Shown here piece after piece: positions 25,629-34,437 of a stretch of DNA of 64,000 nt. Each line of letters opens with the position of its first letter. The stretch's first letter is position 1. A program made the translations under genes and the position numbers. Under the pieces are notes generated by a model. That model saw only the letters and a program-made list of their open reading frames with translations. It ran no database searches and was not told where the DNA came from. Source of the stretch: Nonomuraea endophytica (GTDB lineage: Bacteria > Actinomycetota > Actinomycetes > Streptosporangiales > Streptosporangiaceae); assembly GCF_014203235.1 (NCBI RefSeq), contig NZ_JACHIN010000002.1, positions 303,245 to 367,244 of the forward strand. Direction: 5' to 3'.

Positions 25629-26261
25629 TCAGTACTGGTTCGTCCGGGCGTCCAGGGCGAGTCCCTCGTCGATCGCCGCCACCGGGACGTCCTTGAGGTT
25701 CATCTGGTCCTTGGCGATCTGCCCGAGCGTGGGCAGGCTCTTGCGGTCCGGCCAGGTCTCGGGCTTCCAGAGCGAGGAGCGCAGGAACGCCTTGGCGCAG
25801 TGCATGTACAGCTCTTCGACCTCGATCAGTACGGCCAGCTGCGGCCGTTTCCCCTTCACGACCAGGTCGTCGAAGAACGGCGCGTCGGCCACCAGCGAGG
25901 CGCGCCCGTTGACCCGGAGCGTCTCGTTCATCCCCGGCACGATGAACAGCAGTCCGGCATGCGGGTTGAGCAGCATGTTGCGGAAGCTGTCGAGCCGGTG
26001 GTTGCCGGGCCGGTCGGCGAGGACGAGGCGGTGGTCGTCGAGGACCAGCACCGATCCGGCGGGGTCACCGCGGGGCGAGACGTCGCAGGTGCCGTCGGTG
26101 TTGGAGGTGGCCAGCAGCACGAACGGCGAGTGCGCGATGATCGTGCGCGCGTGCTCGTCGATGCGGGCGATGTCCTTGTCCCAGATGACCGCATGTGGTT
26201 CCTTGACGATCTCCCGGAGCTCGGCATCGGTCGTCACCATACGCATCTCAGAGGAGCTCAT
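25629..26261 (-). CDS. PPOX-type FMN-dependent flavoprotein (MSMEG_1061-like)
   Basis: The 210-residue protein has the split-barrel of pyridoxamine-phosphate-oxidase-like flavoproteins: FVLLATSNTDGTCDVSPRGDP, ADRPGNHRLDSFRNML and LLFIVPGMNETLRVNG, the latter two being FMN phosphate-binding regions. ELYMHCAKAFLRSSLW near the C-terminus matches the MSMEG_1061 subgroup. Members reduce or oxidise small molecules; some bind F420, but the motif set here suits FMN. It is convergent with the DHFR-like gene across only six bases. The ATG at 26261 is accepted although its ribosome site is weak; Met6 or Met8 are alternatives. Confidence 0.82.
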   Translation of the reverse strand: MSSSEMRMVTTDAELREIVKEPHAVIWDKDIARIDEHARTIIAHSPFVLLATSNTDGTCDVSPRGDPAGSVLVLDDHRLVLADRPGNHRLDSFRNMLLNPHAGLLFIVPGMNETLRVNGRASLVADAPFFDDLVVKGKRPQLAVLIEVEELYMHCAKAFLRSSLWKPETWPDRKSLPTLGQIAKDQMNLKDVPVAAIDEGLALDARTNQY

Positions 26262-26294
26262 CCCCAGAGAATAAGGTAAGGCTCATCTAACTAG

Positions 26295-27172
26295 CGAGGT
26301 TGTGTCTTCACCAGATCCCCGGGCCCCGGCCGGGCCAGGCTCGGCGACTTCCCGGCCACCGGCCGGATCCCGCGCGAGCTGGGCGATCCGCTCCGGCGGC
26401 TGCTGCTGGCCTGCGCGGCCGAGCCGGTCGAGGTCTCCGCCCTGCGCGACCTGCTCGACGACGTCGCGCCGGGGACAGTCGACGCCGCGGTGGCGCGCCT
26501 CCTGGCCGCCCGCGTCCTGGTCACCGCGGCCGACGTCGAGGCCCTCACCGCCGACGAACGGCTCTCACGCCAGGCGCTGTTCCTGTCCATGTTCCACGGC
26601 GAGCGGCGGACGTCGGCGCGCTGAAAGTGCAGGTCGCCGCCGCCCGCCTGCGCGAGCACGCGCCCGACGTCAAGGTCACCGAGGTCGAGCGGCGAATCAC
26701 CGGGGCCGGCGACCTGGTCGACGTCGTGCCGGGCGCCGACCTGGTGGTCAACACCGTGGACCGGCCCCAGCTGCGGATCAGACGCTGGGTCAACCGGGCG
26801 TGCGTAAAGGCGCGCGTGCCGTTCATCCTGGGCGGTTTCACCCAGCACGTGGCACTCGTCGGGCCGCTGGTGGTGCCGGGCGTGACCGGCTGCCTGGCCT
26901 GTCAGGGGCGAGACTTCGCCGGCCGGTACGGCTCCGCCGTCCTGCCCTCGCCGGCCAACTCAGAACGGCTGACCCCGTCGTTCGGCCCGCTGTGCGGCAC
27001 GGTGTCCGGCCTGGTCGCCGGAGAGGCCATCCGCTACCTGACCGGAACCGGCACCTGCGCGGCCCTCGGCGCCACGATCCGCCTGGACCTGCTCGACCTC
27101 ACGACGGCGACCAGCCCGTTCGAGCGGCGGGAGGACTGCTGGGTCTGCGACGCCCGCCCCCTCCTCCCTTAG
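26295..27172 (+). pseudogene. decayed ThiF/E1-like (TOMM cyclodehydratase-type) gene
   Basis: Two pieces of one protein are seen in different frames. Frame A (26295-26624) reads RLGDFPATGRIPRELGDPL and ends FLSMFHGERR before a TGA, with no start codon. Frame B (about 26605-27172) reads ADVGALKVQVAAARLREHAP through GCLACQGRDF and EDCWVCDARP. These resemble the N- and C-terminal parts of E1-like adenylating proteins of the kind linked to thiazole/oxazole peptide clusters; the CxxC and WVC residues are zinc-type cysteines. The ATP-binding glycine-rich segment and the catalytic Arg region expected at the junction, some 50 residues, are missing. So an internal deletion, a frameshift and a lost start point to an inactive remnant. 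No peptide-modification genes remain nearby. Confidence 0.65.
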
Positions 27173-27199
27173 CCTCGCACGATATGTCAGCATCTCCGG

Positions 27200-28021
27200 G
27201 TGCCGAACCATCGTCATCCGGTCCTCGCCCTCGCGCTGGCCGTGCTGCTCAGCGGGTGTACCCCGGCTCCGGCCGTCCCCTCCCGGCCGCCGACGTCGCC
27301 CAAGCTCCTCCGGGAGAGCCTGACCGCCGACTGCATGAAGCGGCGCGGGTTCACGTATCGCATGGCCGTGGCCACGCCCACGCCGGACCCGTTGAACGAC
27401 GGCGACTACCCCGCCGTCGTAGCCGACCGCAAGAAGTACGGCTTCCGGATCTTCGCCCCGCTCGTCGACCCGGTCGACGCCAAGCTGGCCGTCGAGGCGG
27501 ACTCCAACGACGTGCTCGCCGACGCCCTGTCGCCCACGCAGCAGAAGGCGTACCGGGAGGCCATGAGCACCTGTTATGTCTGGGCGGCCGGCCGGGCCCT
27601 CGGCAGGAAGGTGACCAGCCACGACGACCTGAACAAGCAGATCACCGACGCCCTGGACGCGGCCCTCAGCCAGGAGTTCGACGGCGATCCGCGCATGGTC
27701 GGGCTGGCACGGAAGTACGCCTCGTGCCTGGCCGCCAGGGGCCGGCCGGTCGGCGACGTACGGCCGAGCAAGATCAAGTGGCAGGTCAGGCAGACCGTCA
27801 ACAACCAGCTGTGGGCCCTCGGACGCCGTCAGCAAGCCGAGCCGGTGCCGGGTCGCAGGTACTACCCGAACCTGACCAGGGCGGAGGCGGAGCCGTACTT
27901 CCGGGAGGAGGTGCGGGCTGCGGTGGATGACATCGAGTGCGGCGAGAAGTTCCACCTCGCCTTCCAGCCGAGGGCGAAGCGGGTTCAGGACCGCATCGGC
28001 TACACATGGGGGTTCCAGTGA
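27200..28021 (+). CDS. putative lipoprotein of unknown function
   Basis: The 273-residue product starts at a GTG at 27200 with a short leader and lipobox LLSGC (Cys20), so it should be membrane-anchored on the outside. After a Pro/Thr-rich linker, the mature part contains paired cysteines (DCMKRRGF, STCYVWA, ASCLAARG and ECGEKF), which could form two disulphides, and several conserved-looking aromatic motifs. I recognise no named family; similar cysteine-containing lipoproteins occur in actinomycetes. It is convergent and directly adjacent to the MFS gene at 28022, the two stop codons touching. Confidence 0.65.
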   Translation: MPNHRHPVLALALAVLLSGCTPAPAVPSRPPTSPKLLRESLTADCMKRRGFTYRMAVATPTPDPLNDGDYPAVVADRKKYGFRIFAPLVDPVDAKLAVEADSNDVLADALSPTQQKAYREAMSTCYVWAAGRALGRKVTSHDDLNKQITDALDAALSQEFDGDPRMVGLARKYASCLAARGRPVGDVRPSKIKWQVRQTVNNQLWALGRRQQAEPVPGRRYYPNLTRAEAEPYFREEVRAAVDDIECGEKFHLAFQPRAKRVQDRIGYTWGFQ

Positions 28022-29188
28022 TCATCGTCTGTTGCCGGAGCTGCGGAGGATGAGCGGCAGCACCGCGGTGGCCGCGGCGAGGACGGCGAAGCCCCAGGGC
28101 AGCGTGGCCGCGGTGGCGACGGCGGCGACCAGCAGCGGGCCGCCCGCGTCGCCCAGTTCGCGGCCGAGCTCCGCGGTGCCCATGGTCTGGCCGAGCCGCT
28201 CCGGCGGGGTCGCGGCGGCGAGGGCGGCGAAGGCGAGCGGGGTGATCAGTCCGGTTCCGGCCCCGATCAGCGCGGCGGCCGGGAGCAACCCGGGCAGGCC
28301 GGGCAGCATGGCGGCGGCCAGGCCGCTCGCGGTGAGCAGCAGGCCGGCCGCGACGCCAGTGCCGGTGGTCAGGCGGCCGGAGTCGAGGGCGCGCCCCGCC
28401 CACGGCTGCACGAGTGCGGCGCACAGGGCCAGGACCGAGACGGCCGCCCCGGTGGCCAGCGGCGACAGCCCGGCCGTGGCTCCGGACAGCGGCAGGAACC
28501 CGACCCCCACGGAAAGGGCGGCCGTCGCGGCGGCCAGCGCGGCCACCGGGCGGAGGAACGCGCCGTCGGTCAGCCGCGTGACCAGGTCCACGACGCTCTG
28601 CCGGGCCCTGGGCAGGGGCGGCACCACCGGAACCGCGAGCCAGGCCCACACCGCCACCGCCGCGGCCAGCGCGGCGAGCACCACGAACAGCAGCGTCAGC
28701 CCACCGGCCCACACCAGCGCGCCGCCGAGCAGGGGCCCGGCGGTGTAGCCGATGCTCTTGAAGAAGCCGTAGGAGCCGAACGCGCGCCCGTGCCTGGCCC
28801 GCGGGTTGAGCCGGGCCACCAGCGCGGAGGCGGCCGGGGAGAACGCCGAGGCGGCGGCGCCCTGGCCCAGCCGGGCCGCCCACAACCAGCCGGGGTCGCG
28901 TACCAGGACGAAGAGGGCGGAGGCCGCGGCGAAGCCGACCAGCCCGCCGAGCAGGACCGGCCGGGCGCCGATCCGGTCGGCCAGCGCGCCGAACACCGGC
29001 TTGAGCACCACCTCGGCGCCGTCGTACAGGGCGAGCAGCAGGCCCAGGTAGAGCACCGACCTGACCAGGTCCGCCTCGCCCTGGCCGAGGTTGGCGGCGA
29101 TGCCGTGGGCGCCGAAGGCGGTGGTGAACCCGGCCGCGTACAGGGGCCAGGTCCGCCTCACGGAGACGGGCGGCGCGGCGAGCGTCAC
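28022..29188 (-). CDS. MFS transporter
   Basis: The 388-residue protein has about 12 helices. ALADRIGARPVLLGG is the loop 2-3 motif A, and FSPAASALVARLNPRARHGRAFG follows in the fourth and fifth helices. The start is a GTG at 29188 overlapping the stop of the ChrB-like gene (GTGA), so the pair is translationally coupled. Known pairs of ChrB-domain proteins and MFS transporters occur near chromate and metal-stress loci, but the substrate here is not evident. Confidence 0.82.
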   Translation of the reverse strand: MTLAAPPVSVRRTWPLYAAGFTTAFGAHGIAANLGQGEADLVRSVLYLGLLLALYDGAEVVLKPVFGALADRIGARPVLLGGLVGFAAASALFVLVRDPGWLWAARLGQGAAASAFSPAASALVARLNPRARHGRAFGSYGFFKSIGYTAGPLLGGALVWAGGLTLLFVVLAALAAAVAVWAWLAVPVVPPLPRARQSVVDLVTRLTDGAFLRPVAALAAATAALSVGVGFLPLSGATAGLSPLATGAAVSVLALCAALVQPWAGRALDSGRLTTGTGVAAGLLLTASGLAAAMLPGLPGLLPAAALIGAGTGLITPLAFAALAAATPPERLGQTMGTAELGRELGDAGGPLLVAAVATAATLPWGFAVLAAATAVLPLILRSSGNRR

Positions 29189-29736
29189 GGCTCCTCGCTC
29201 GGGGCGAAGGCGTGCAGGTGGGCGAAGACCCGCTCGCTGTAGTCCTCGAAGCGGCGGGCGCACTCGGCCAGGCGGTGCTCCGCGGGCCCGGCTCCCGGAG
29301 CGCCGAACACGTCCCTGGCCTTCAGGTCGCGGTGCCAGCGGCGCAGCCGTTCCAGGCTCTGCTCCTCTTCTTCGAGCTCGGCCAGGGTGAACTTGCCGGT
29401 GCGGATCTCCTTGTCCAGCTCCGCCTCGTACTTGCCGCAGTCGGCCGTGAACTCCGCCCAGTCCTCCTCGCGGGCGGCGGTGAACATCGCCCGGAACCTG
29501 GCCGCGTCGGCGGGCTCACGTCCGCCGGCGTGCAGCACCACGACCTCTCCTTCCGCGCGCCCGGTCAGTCGTACGGCCCGCTCGATGCCATCGGCGAACA
29601 CCGGCACCCGGGGCACCGCCCACACACCCTGCCCGAGCGACAGCCCGCCCACCTTGCGCAGCTCCCGCCACACCGCGACCCGATGCCGGGACGGCTGCGC
29701 GGGCAACCGCACGATCAAGACCACCCATTCGTCCAC
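29185..29736 (-). CDS. ChrB N-terminal-domain protein
   Basis: The 183-residue protein starts WVVLIVRLPAQPSRHRVAVW and continues RELRKVGGLSLGQGVWAVP, the typical beginning of ChrB N-terminal domains. A charged helical region follows (ELEEEEQSLERLRRWHRDL) and probably forms a coiled coil. ChrB is a chromate-responsive regulator or accessory protein for ChrA; stand-alone N-terminal-domain proteins are less understood. It begins at a GTG at 29736, ten bases from a palindrome that may be its operator, and is coupled to the MFS gene. Confidence 0.7.
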   Translation of the reverse strand: MDEWVVLIVRLPAQPSRHRVAVWRELRKVGGLSLGQGVWAVPRVPVFADGIERAVRLTGRAEGEVVVLHAGGREPADAARFRAMFTAAREEDWAEFTADCGKYEAELDKEIRTGKFTLAELEEEEQSLERLRRWHRDLKARDVFGAPGAGPAEHRLAECARRFEDYSERVFAHLHAFAPSEEP

Positions 29737-29745
29737 CAGAGGAAA

Positions 29746-29759
29746 GTAACACGCGTTAC
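29746..29759. promoter_or_regulatory. palindrome upstream of the ChrB-like gene
   Basis: GTAAC-ACGC-GTTAC is a 14-base inverted repeat ten bases before the GTG start of the ChrB-like gene and next to the stop of the alpha-oxoamine synthase gene. It is a plausible autoregulatory operator; TGTAAC on the minus strand could be a -10 element. Confidence 0.35.
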
Positions 29760-29760
29760 A

Positions 29761-30996
29761 TCAGAATTTGAACTGCTCCTTGAGCGTCGCCAGGGTGGAG
29801 AGGAAGCCGTCCAGCTGGTCCTCGGTGTGGCCGTCGCTGATGATCAGGCGGAGCAGGGCCTTGTTGCGCTTGACAGCCGGGTAGACGAAGACGGGCACGA
29901 GGTAGCCGTGGTCGAGGAACGCCTGCCGCAGTTCCACGGCGATGTCGTCGTCGTTGACCGGGACCGAGACGATGTAGGTGCTCGTCTCGCTGGTCTCGCA
30001 GCCGATGTCGGCCAATCGCCGGCGGAACGCGGTCACCTTGGCCAGGTAGGAGTCGACGATCTCCGGATCGCGGCTCAGCCGGCGGATGATCTCCCGGGCG
30101 GTGACGGCGGTGGGCGGTTGCATGGCGGCGGTGAACATCGACGTGCCCGACAGGAGCTCGAAGGACTGCACCGCCGCCGTCGGCCCGGCTATCGCCCCGC
30201 CCTCCAGGCCCACCGCCTTGGAGAACGACATCATCACGAAGTCCGCCCGCTCGCGCATGTGCTGGTATTCGGTGGCGAAGGGCCGGTGGGCTGGGCCGTA
30301 GATCATGAAGCCGTTGGCGTCGTCGACGAAGCTGATGGCGTTGTGTTTCTCGCACAGGTCCAGGAGCGCGGGGATGGGGCCCATGGTGCCGTCGGCCGAG
30401 TAGACGCTCTCCATGACGACGACCACTTTGCCCCCGCCACCGACCTTGGTGAGGACGCGGTCGAGGTGGTCCGGGTCGTTATGGCGGAAGAAGAAGACAC
30501 GTTTGCCGTATCCCAGGCCCTCGACCGCCTTCCACAGACTCCAGTGGGAGTCCCGGTCCAGGACGAACACCGAGTCGGAGTTGTTCATGCGCACTCCGGC
30601 GCCGAGGTCGATGTCCTGGCTCATGGCGTGCACGAAACCCACGTTGGCCAGCAGGCCGGTGGCGAAGCTGAGGGCGCGTTCCTTGCCGGTCGCCTGGCTG
30701 ACGTCGTGTTCCAGTTCCAGGTGGGCGCGGCACACGCCCTGCGTCATCCGGGAGCCGCCGGTGGTGAGGCCGTACTGGTGGGCGCCTTCGGCGAAGCACT
30801 GCCGCAGGTCGGTGCGCTGGTGCATGTTCAGGAGATTGATGCTGGCGAGGTTCGTCAGCGTGCGGCCGTTCTGCGTGATGCTGGGGCCGGTGATGCCGTC
30901 CACGATCGCCGGCTCACCGATCAGGCCCGATCCCTCCTCAAGGACCTGGGCGAACGTCTCGAAACCCCACTTGTCCACGGCGCCGGAGCTCGTCAT
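29761..30996 (-). CDS. alpha-oxoamine synthase (PLP-dependent; KBL/AONS/CqsA-like)
   Basis: The 411-residue protein has the fold-type I pattern of alpha-oxoamine synthases: YGLTTGGSRMTQGVCRAHLE, FATGLLANVGFV, DRDSHWSLW with PLP-stacking His151, ESVYSADGTMGPIP, and MMSFSKAVGLEGG with PLP Lys260. The family joins an acyl thioester to an amino acid with loss of CO2, giving an alpha-aminoketone (8-amino-7-oxononanoate synthase, ALA synthase, serine palmitoyltransferase, CqsA). The usual DEAH is DDAN (225-228), so the His that helps bind PLP is Asn. AGGAGA precedes the ATG, which overlaps the MFS stop (ATGA). It is the last gene of the left cluster operon. In this cluster it should condense the acyl-ACP product with an amino acid. 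Confidence 0.85.
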   Translation of the reverse strand: MTSSGAVDKWGFETFAQVLEEGSGLIGEPAIVDGITGPSITQNGRTLTNLASINLLNMHQRTDLRQCFAEGAHQYGLTTGGSRMTQGVCRAHLELEHDVSQATGKERALSFATGLLANVGFVHAMSQDIDLGAGVRMNNSDSVFVLDRDSHWSLWKAVEGLGYGKRVFFFRHNDPDHLDRVLTKVGGGGKVVVVMESVYSADGTMGPIPALLDLCEKHNAISFVDDANGFMIYGPAHRPFATEYQHMRERADFVMMSFSKAVGLEGGAIAGPTAAVQSFELLSGTSMFTAAMQPPTAVTAREIIRRLSRDPEIVDSYLAKVTAFRRRLADIGCETSETSTYIVSVPVNDDDIAVELRQAFLDHGYLVPVFVYPAVKRNKALLRLIISDGHTEDQLDGFLSTLATLKEQFKF

Positions 30997-32465
30997 GGCT
31001 TTTCTCCTAGGTTCGGGGCGGTTCGGGGATGTCGGCGAAGCACGACCACGATGACCAGCCCGGTGATCATCAGGAGCGCCGCGGACACGATGACGGTCAG
31101 GTGCAGACTGGCGACGAACGTCTCCCGGGCGGACTCGGCTATCTGGGGGTACGCGCTGCGCAGGGCGAGGGCCGAGTCCCTGACCACCCCCGCGTGCGGA
31201 AACCAGGCGGCGAAGGAGGCGGACATGACACTGCCCAGGACGGCGATCCCGAGCCCGCCGCCGAGCTCGTAGGAGGTCTCCTCGACGGCCGCCGCCTGCC
31301 CGGCGTGCTCGGTGGCGACGGCGTTCATCATCGCGTTGGACGCCGCGGTCAGCGCCACGGACAGCGAGAAGCCCATCGCCGCGAAGCAGAGGCCGGTCAG
31401 CCACGGCTGGTCGGCGGTGGACAGCGTCACCAAGGGGGCCAGCGCCACCGAGGTGCCCACCAGCCCGGCCGCGACCAGCGGCGGCGCGCCGAAGCGGGCC
31501 ACGAGTGGTCCGCCGACGAGGCTGCCGAGCACGCTGGTCACGCTCATCGGCAGGATGCGCAAGGCGGCCGACAGCGGCCCGAGCCCCAGGACCAGTTGCA
31601 GGTACTGGGTGAAGAACAGCTCCAGCCCCACCAGCACGAGGAACGTGACCAGGATGGACACGGCCGCCGTGGAGAAGGCGGGGTTGGCGAACAGCCGTAC
31701 TTCGAGCAGCGGGTGGTCGGCGCGCAGCTGCCTGCGCACGAACCACAACAGCAGCACCACGGCGCCGGCCCAGCTCGCCGAGGCCGTCGGGGCGAACAGC
31801 GACTCGTGCCCGGCCGTCTTGATGCCGAAGGCGAGGCTGAGCACCCCGCCCGTGGCCAGGACCGCGCCCAGCGCGTCCCAGCGTCCCGAGTCGGCCCGCG
31901 GCGACTCCGGCACCAGGAGCAGGGTGAGCGGGATCGCGGCGAGCATGACCGGGACGTTGATCAGGAACACCGCGCCCCACCAGGTCCATTCGACGAGCGC
32001 GCCGCCGACGAGCGGACCGACGATGGCGCCTCCCGCGGCGACGGCGCTCCACACGCCGAGGGCCGTCGCGCGCGGCTTCGGGTCGGTGAACACCTGCCTG
32101 ATCATCGAGAGCGTGGACGGCATGATCATCGCGCCGCCGAGTCCGAGGATCGCGCGGGCCGTGATGAGGATCGCGACGTTCGGGGCGAACGCCGCCGCTA
32201 GCGAGGCGACGCCGAACACCGCGTATCCCCACAGGAGCATCGACCGCCTGCCGTACCGGTCACCGAGGGCGGCGAACGGGAGCAGCAGGGGCGCGCAGAC
32301 GAGGGAGTAGACGTCGGCGATCCACAGCACCTGCTGCGAGCTCGGGCCGAGGTCGGCCGAGAGCTGCGGCAGCGCGGTGTAGAGCACCGTGATGTCGATG
32401 ACGACGATGAACAGGCTGGCGCACAGAATCGTCAGCACGACCCACGGGTTTTGCGTGCCCTTCAT
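30993..32465 (-). CDS. MFS drug exporter, DHA2/EmrB-QacA type
   Basis: The 490-residue protein has about 14 helices. Motif D1-like VVIDITVLYTALPQL starts it, then ALGDRYGRRSMLLWG (motif A) and VWSAVAAGGAIVGPLVGGAL (motif C of antiporters). It is encoded in the middle of the left cluster operon, four bases overlapping the alpha-oxoamine synthase gene, and so is the likely exporter of the cluster product or a self-resistance pump. Confidence 0.9.
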   Translation of the reverse strand: MKGTQNPWVVLTILCASLFIVVIDITVLYTALPQLSADLGPSSQQVLWIADVYSLVCAPLLLPFAALGDRYGRRSMLLWGYAVFGVASLAAAFAPNVAILITARAILGLGGAMIMPSTLSMIRQVFTDPKPRATALGVWSAVAAGGAIVGPLVGGALVEWTWWGAVFLINVPVMLAAIPLTLLLVPESPRADSGRWDALGAVLATGGVLSLAFGIKTAGHESLFAPTASASWAGAVVLLLWFVRRQLRADHPLLEVRLFANPAFSTAAVSILVTFLVLVGLELFFTQYLQLVLGLGPLSAALRILPMSVTSVLGSLVGGPLVARFGAPPLVAAGLVGTSVALAPLVTLSTADQPWLTGLCFAAMGFSLSVALTAASNAMMNAVATEHAGQAAAVEETSYELGGGLGIAVLGSVMSASFAAWFPHAGVVRDSALALRSAYPQIAESARETFVASLHLTVIVSAALLMITGLVIVVVLRRHPRTAPNLGEKP

Positions 32466-32471
32466 GTCGTC

Positions 32472-33332
32472 CTATTCCCGGAAGGTGTACGAGGCGAGAG
32501 TGTCGAAGGCCCGCGTGGGCAGAATCCATCGAGCCATGGCGAGCACTCGCGCGTCCCAGCCGACCAGGTAGCGGCTGCGCGGCCGCGCCGAGGTCAGGGC
32601 GTGGACGATGGCCTCGCTCACCCGCGTGGGATGGGCGGCCAGCTTCAGCATGCGGTCCTGGTCGACCCGCGCCCGCTCGACCGAGCGGGACCAGGCCGGG
32701 TAGTACAGGCGCAGCTGGTCGGCGTGCACCTTGTCCGGCAGGGACTCGAACGCGCGCAGCGAGCGCGGCCAGAGCGGGGTGCGCACCGCGCCCGGGTTGA
32801 CGAGCACCACGTGGATGCCCCACCGGCGCAGCTCCATGCGCAGCGCGTTCGACGACGCCTCCAGGGCGTACTTGGCCGCGCAGCTCGCGCCGATGCTGGG
32901 GAACACGCACAGCCCGTTGATGCTGCTGATGTTCACCACCCGGCCGCCGGTCGCGCGCAGTTGCGGAGTGAACGCCCTGGTCACGGCGAGCGGGCCCAGG
33001 TAGTTGACCTCCAGTTCGTGGCGGACGAACTCCATGGGCAGGATCTCGAGCGGGCCGTGGTACTCGGCGGTCGCCGCGTTGACCACGCCGACCAGGCGGC
33101 GCCCCGGTCCCGGCACCTTAGCCACCGCCTCCTCGACGGAATCGGGCGAGGTGACGTCGAGATGGATCGGCTCGATCCCCTCCGGGCTGTCGGCGAAGGT
33201 CTCCGTGACGGCCCGCTCGGGGTCGCGTACCCCGGCGAAGACGTGGAAGCCCTTGGCCGCCAGCGCCCGTGCGGTGACCGAGCCGATCCCGCCCGCCGCG
33301 CCGGTGATCAATACGGTACGGCCGTCGGTCAT
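32472..33332 (-). CDS. short-chain dehydrogenase/reductase with altered active site
   Basis: The 286-residue protein has the SDR cofactor motif TGAAGGIG (10-17), the Asp in HLDVTSPDS, and VVNISSINGL carrying the catalytic Ser. The YxxxK motif is changed: residues are SCAAK (150-154), so Ser150 replaces the catalytic Tyr while Lys154 is kept. The C-terminal part resembles retinol-dehydrogenase-like SDRs. It may have lost redox activity, use another acid, or bind substrate only. ATGA overlap couples it to the amidinotransferase gene; the MFS gene begins six bases after it. Confidence 0.82.
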   Translation of the reverse strand: MTDGRTVLITGAAGGIGSVTARALAAKGFHVFAGVRDPERAVTETFADSPEGIEPIHLDVTSPDSVEEAVAKVPGPGRRLVGVVNAATAEYHGPLEILPMEFVRHELEVNYLGPLAVTRAFTPQLRATGGRVVNISSINGLCVFPSIGASCAAKYALEASSNALRMELRRWGIHVVLVNPGAVRTPLWPRSLRAFESLPDKVHADQLRLYYPAWSRSVERARVDQDRMLKLAAHPTRVSEAIVHALTSARPRSRYLVGWDARVLAMARWILPTRAFDTLASYTFRE

Positions 33333-34414
33333 GCCGGGAAGTACGAGCGGAGCGGGCCGTCACGCCGGACGTCGAGCGTCGCGCAGTGGAAGGATCCGGC
33401 GAAGGCGTAGTAGGACTCGAACGAGCACGGAACGGGCGTGAAGCCCCACTCCTTGAACGCCTGGATCATGGGCTCCTGGTTGCGTTCGACGACCACGCGG
33501 CGCTCGTCGAGCATGAGGACGTTCATGTTGACCCAGCCGCTGACCACGCCGATCGGGTTGGAGGCGGTGTGGACCGGGTCGGGCGCCACGAGCACGTCCC
33601 AGTCCCGCAGCACCGGCGGGAGGCTGGCCAGGTCGAGGAACTCGGGGTTGACCAGCACCTTGCCGGGGGCCAGCGGCATGAACGTGGTGTCGATGTGCAT
33701 GGCCTGCGGGCAGCGGGACTCCAGCACGTGGATGCGGTAGTCGTCGCCGAGGTGGCGGCGCAGCCAGTCGATGCCGGCCTGGTTGGTGACGTGGCTGCGC
33801 TGGCAGAAGATGTCACGCCCGGCCCGGACGAAGTCGGCGGCGTCGAAGGTCGGCTCGAACTCGGTGGTGACGAAGCCGATGGGCTCGCCGGGCTCGGGCA
33901 CGCGGTAGTCGTCGTCGTACAGGTCGTCGAGAAGCTGCGGGCGGGGCGCGGCGGTCCACCGGGCGCCGGCCGCGGAGTATTCCTTCAGAAGCCGCCGGTA
34001 GGGCCAGGTCTCGTACTGCCGACCCCGGTCGGCCATCGGCGCCTCGATGATCTCATCGCCGATGACCAGGAAGACGTCACGCGGGTTGGCCGCGCAGAAC
34101 CCGGTCCCGACCTGCCAGGACGGGGTGGAGAATCCGGCGGCGAAGTCGATCGGGTCGGGCCGGCGCACCCGCACCCCGGCCGTCTGGAGGATGTCGACGA
34201 ACTGTTCCAGGTCGGCCTTGGCGGGCTCGATCATCTCGGGCGGATAGGGGGTGCCGTCCGCCCCGCTGACCTCCTCGATCGTGTCCCACTCCCCCGGCGG
34301 CACCGTGACCTTGTTGATCACGTTCCACTCGGGCAGCATCGCGCCGTCCACCACGCCGACGACGACCTCTTCCAGCGGGTCCCACTCGTTGTGCGAACTT
34401 ACGGGTCCAGACAT
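33329..34414 (-). CDS. glycine amidinotransferase-like enzyme
   Basis: The 361-residue protein keeps the amidinotransferase active site: Asp191/Asp194 in TFDAADFVRAGRDIFCQRS, His240 in AMHIDTTFMPLAPGKVLVNP and nucleophile Cys344 in GSFHCATLDVRRDG. These correspond to the catalytic Asp, His and Cys of arginine:glycine amidinotransferase and of StrB, CyrA and SxtG. The family moves the amidino group of arginine to an amine acceptor, giving a guanidine and ornithine. GGAAAGGG precedes the ATG at 34414. In this operon the acceptor is probably the amine formed by the alpha-oxoamine synthase, or its amino acid substrate; this is inference. Confidence 0.9.
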   Translation of the reverse strand: MSGPVSSHNEWDPLEEVVVGVVDGAMLPEWNVINKVTVPPGEWDTIEEVSGADGTPYPPEMIEPAKADLEQFVDILQTAGVRVRRPDPIDFAAGFSTPSWQVGTGFCAANPRDVFLVIGDEIIEAPMADRGRQYETWPYRRLLKEYSAAGARWTAAPRPQLLDDLYDDDYRVPEPGEPIGFVTTEFEPTFDAADFVRAGRDIFCQRSHVTNQAGIDWLRRHLGDDYRIHVLESRCPQAMHIDTTFMPLAPGKVLVNPEFLDLASLPPVLRDWDVLVAPDPVHTASNPIGVVSGWVNMNVLMLDERRVVVERNQEPMIQAFKEWGFTPVPCSFESYYAFAGSFHCATLDVRRDGPLRSYFPA

Positions 34415-34437
34415 CGTTGCCCTTTCCGGTAGCGAGT

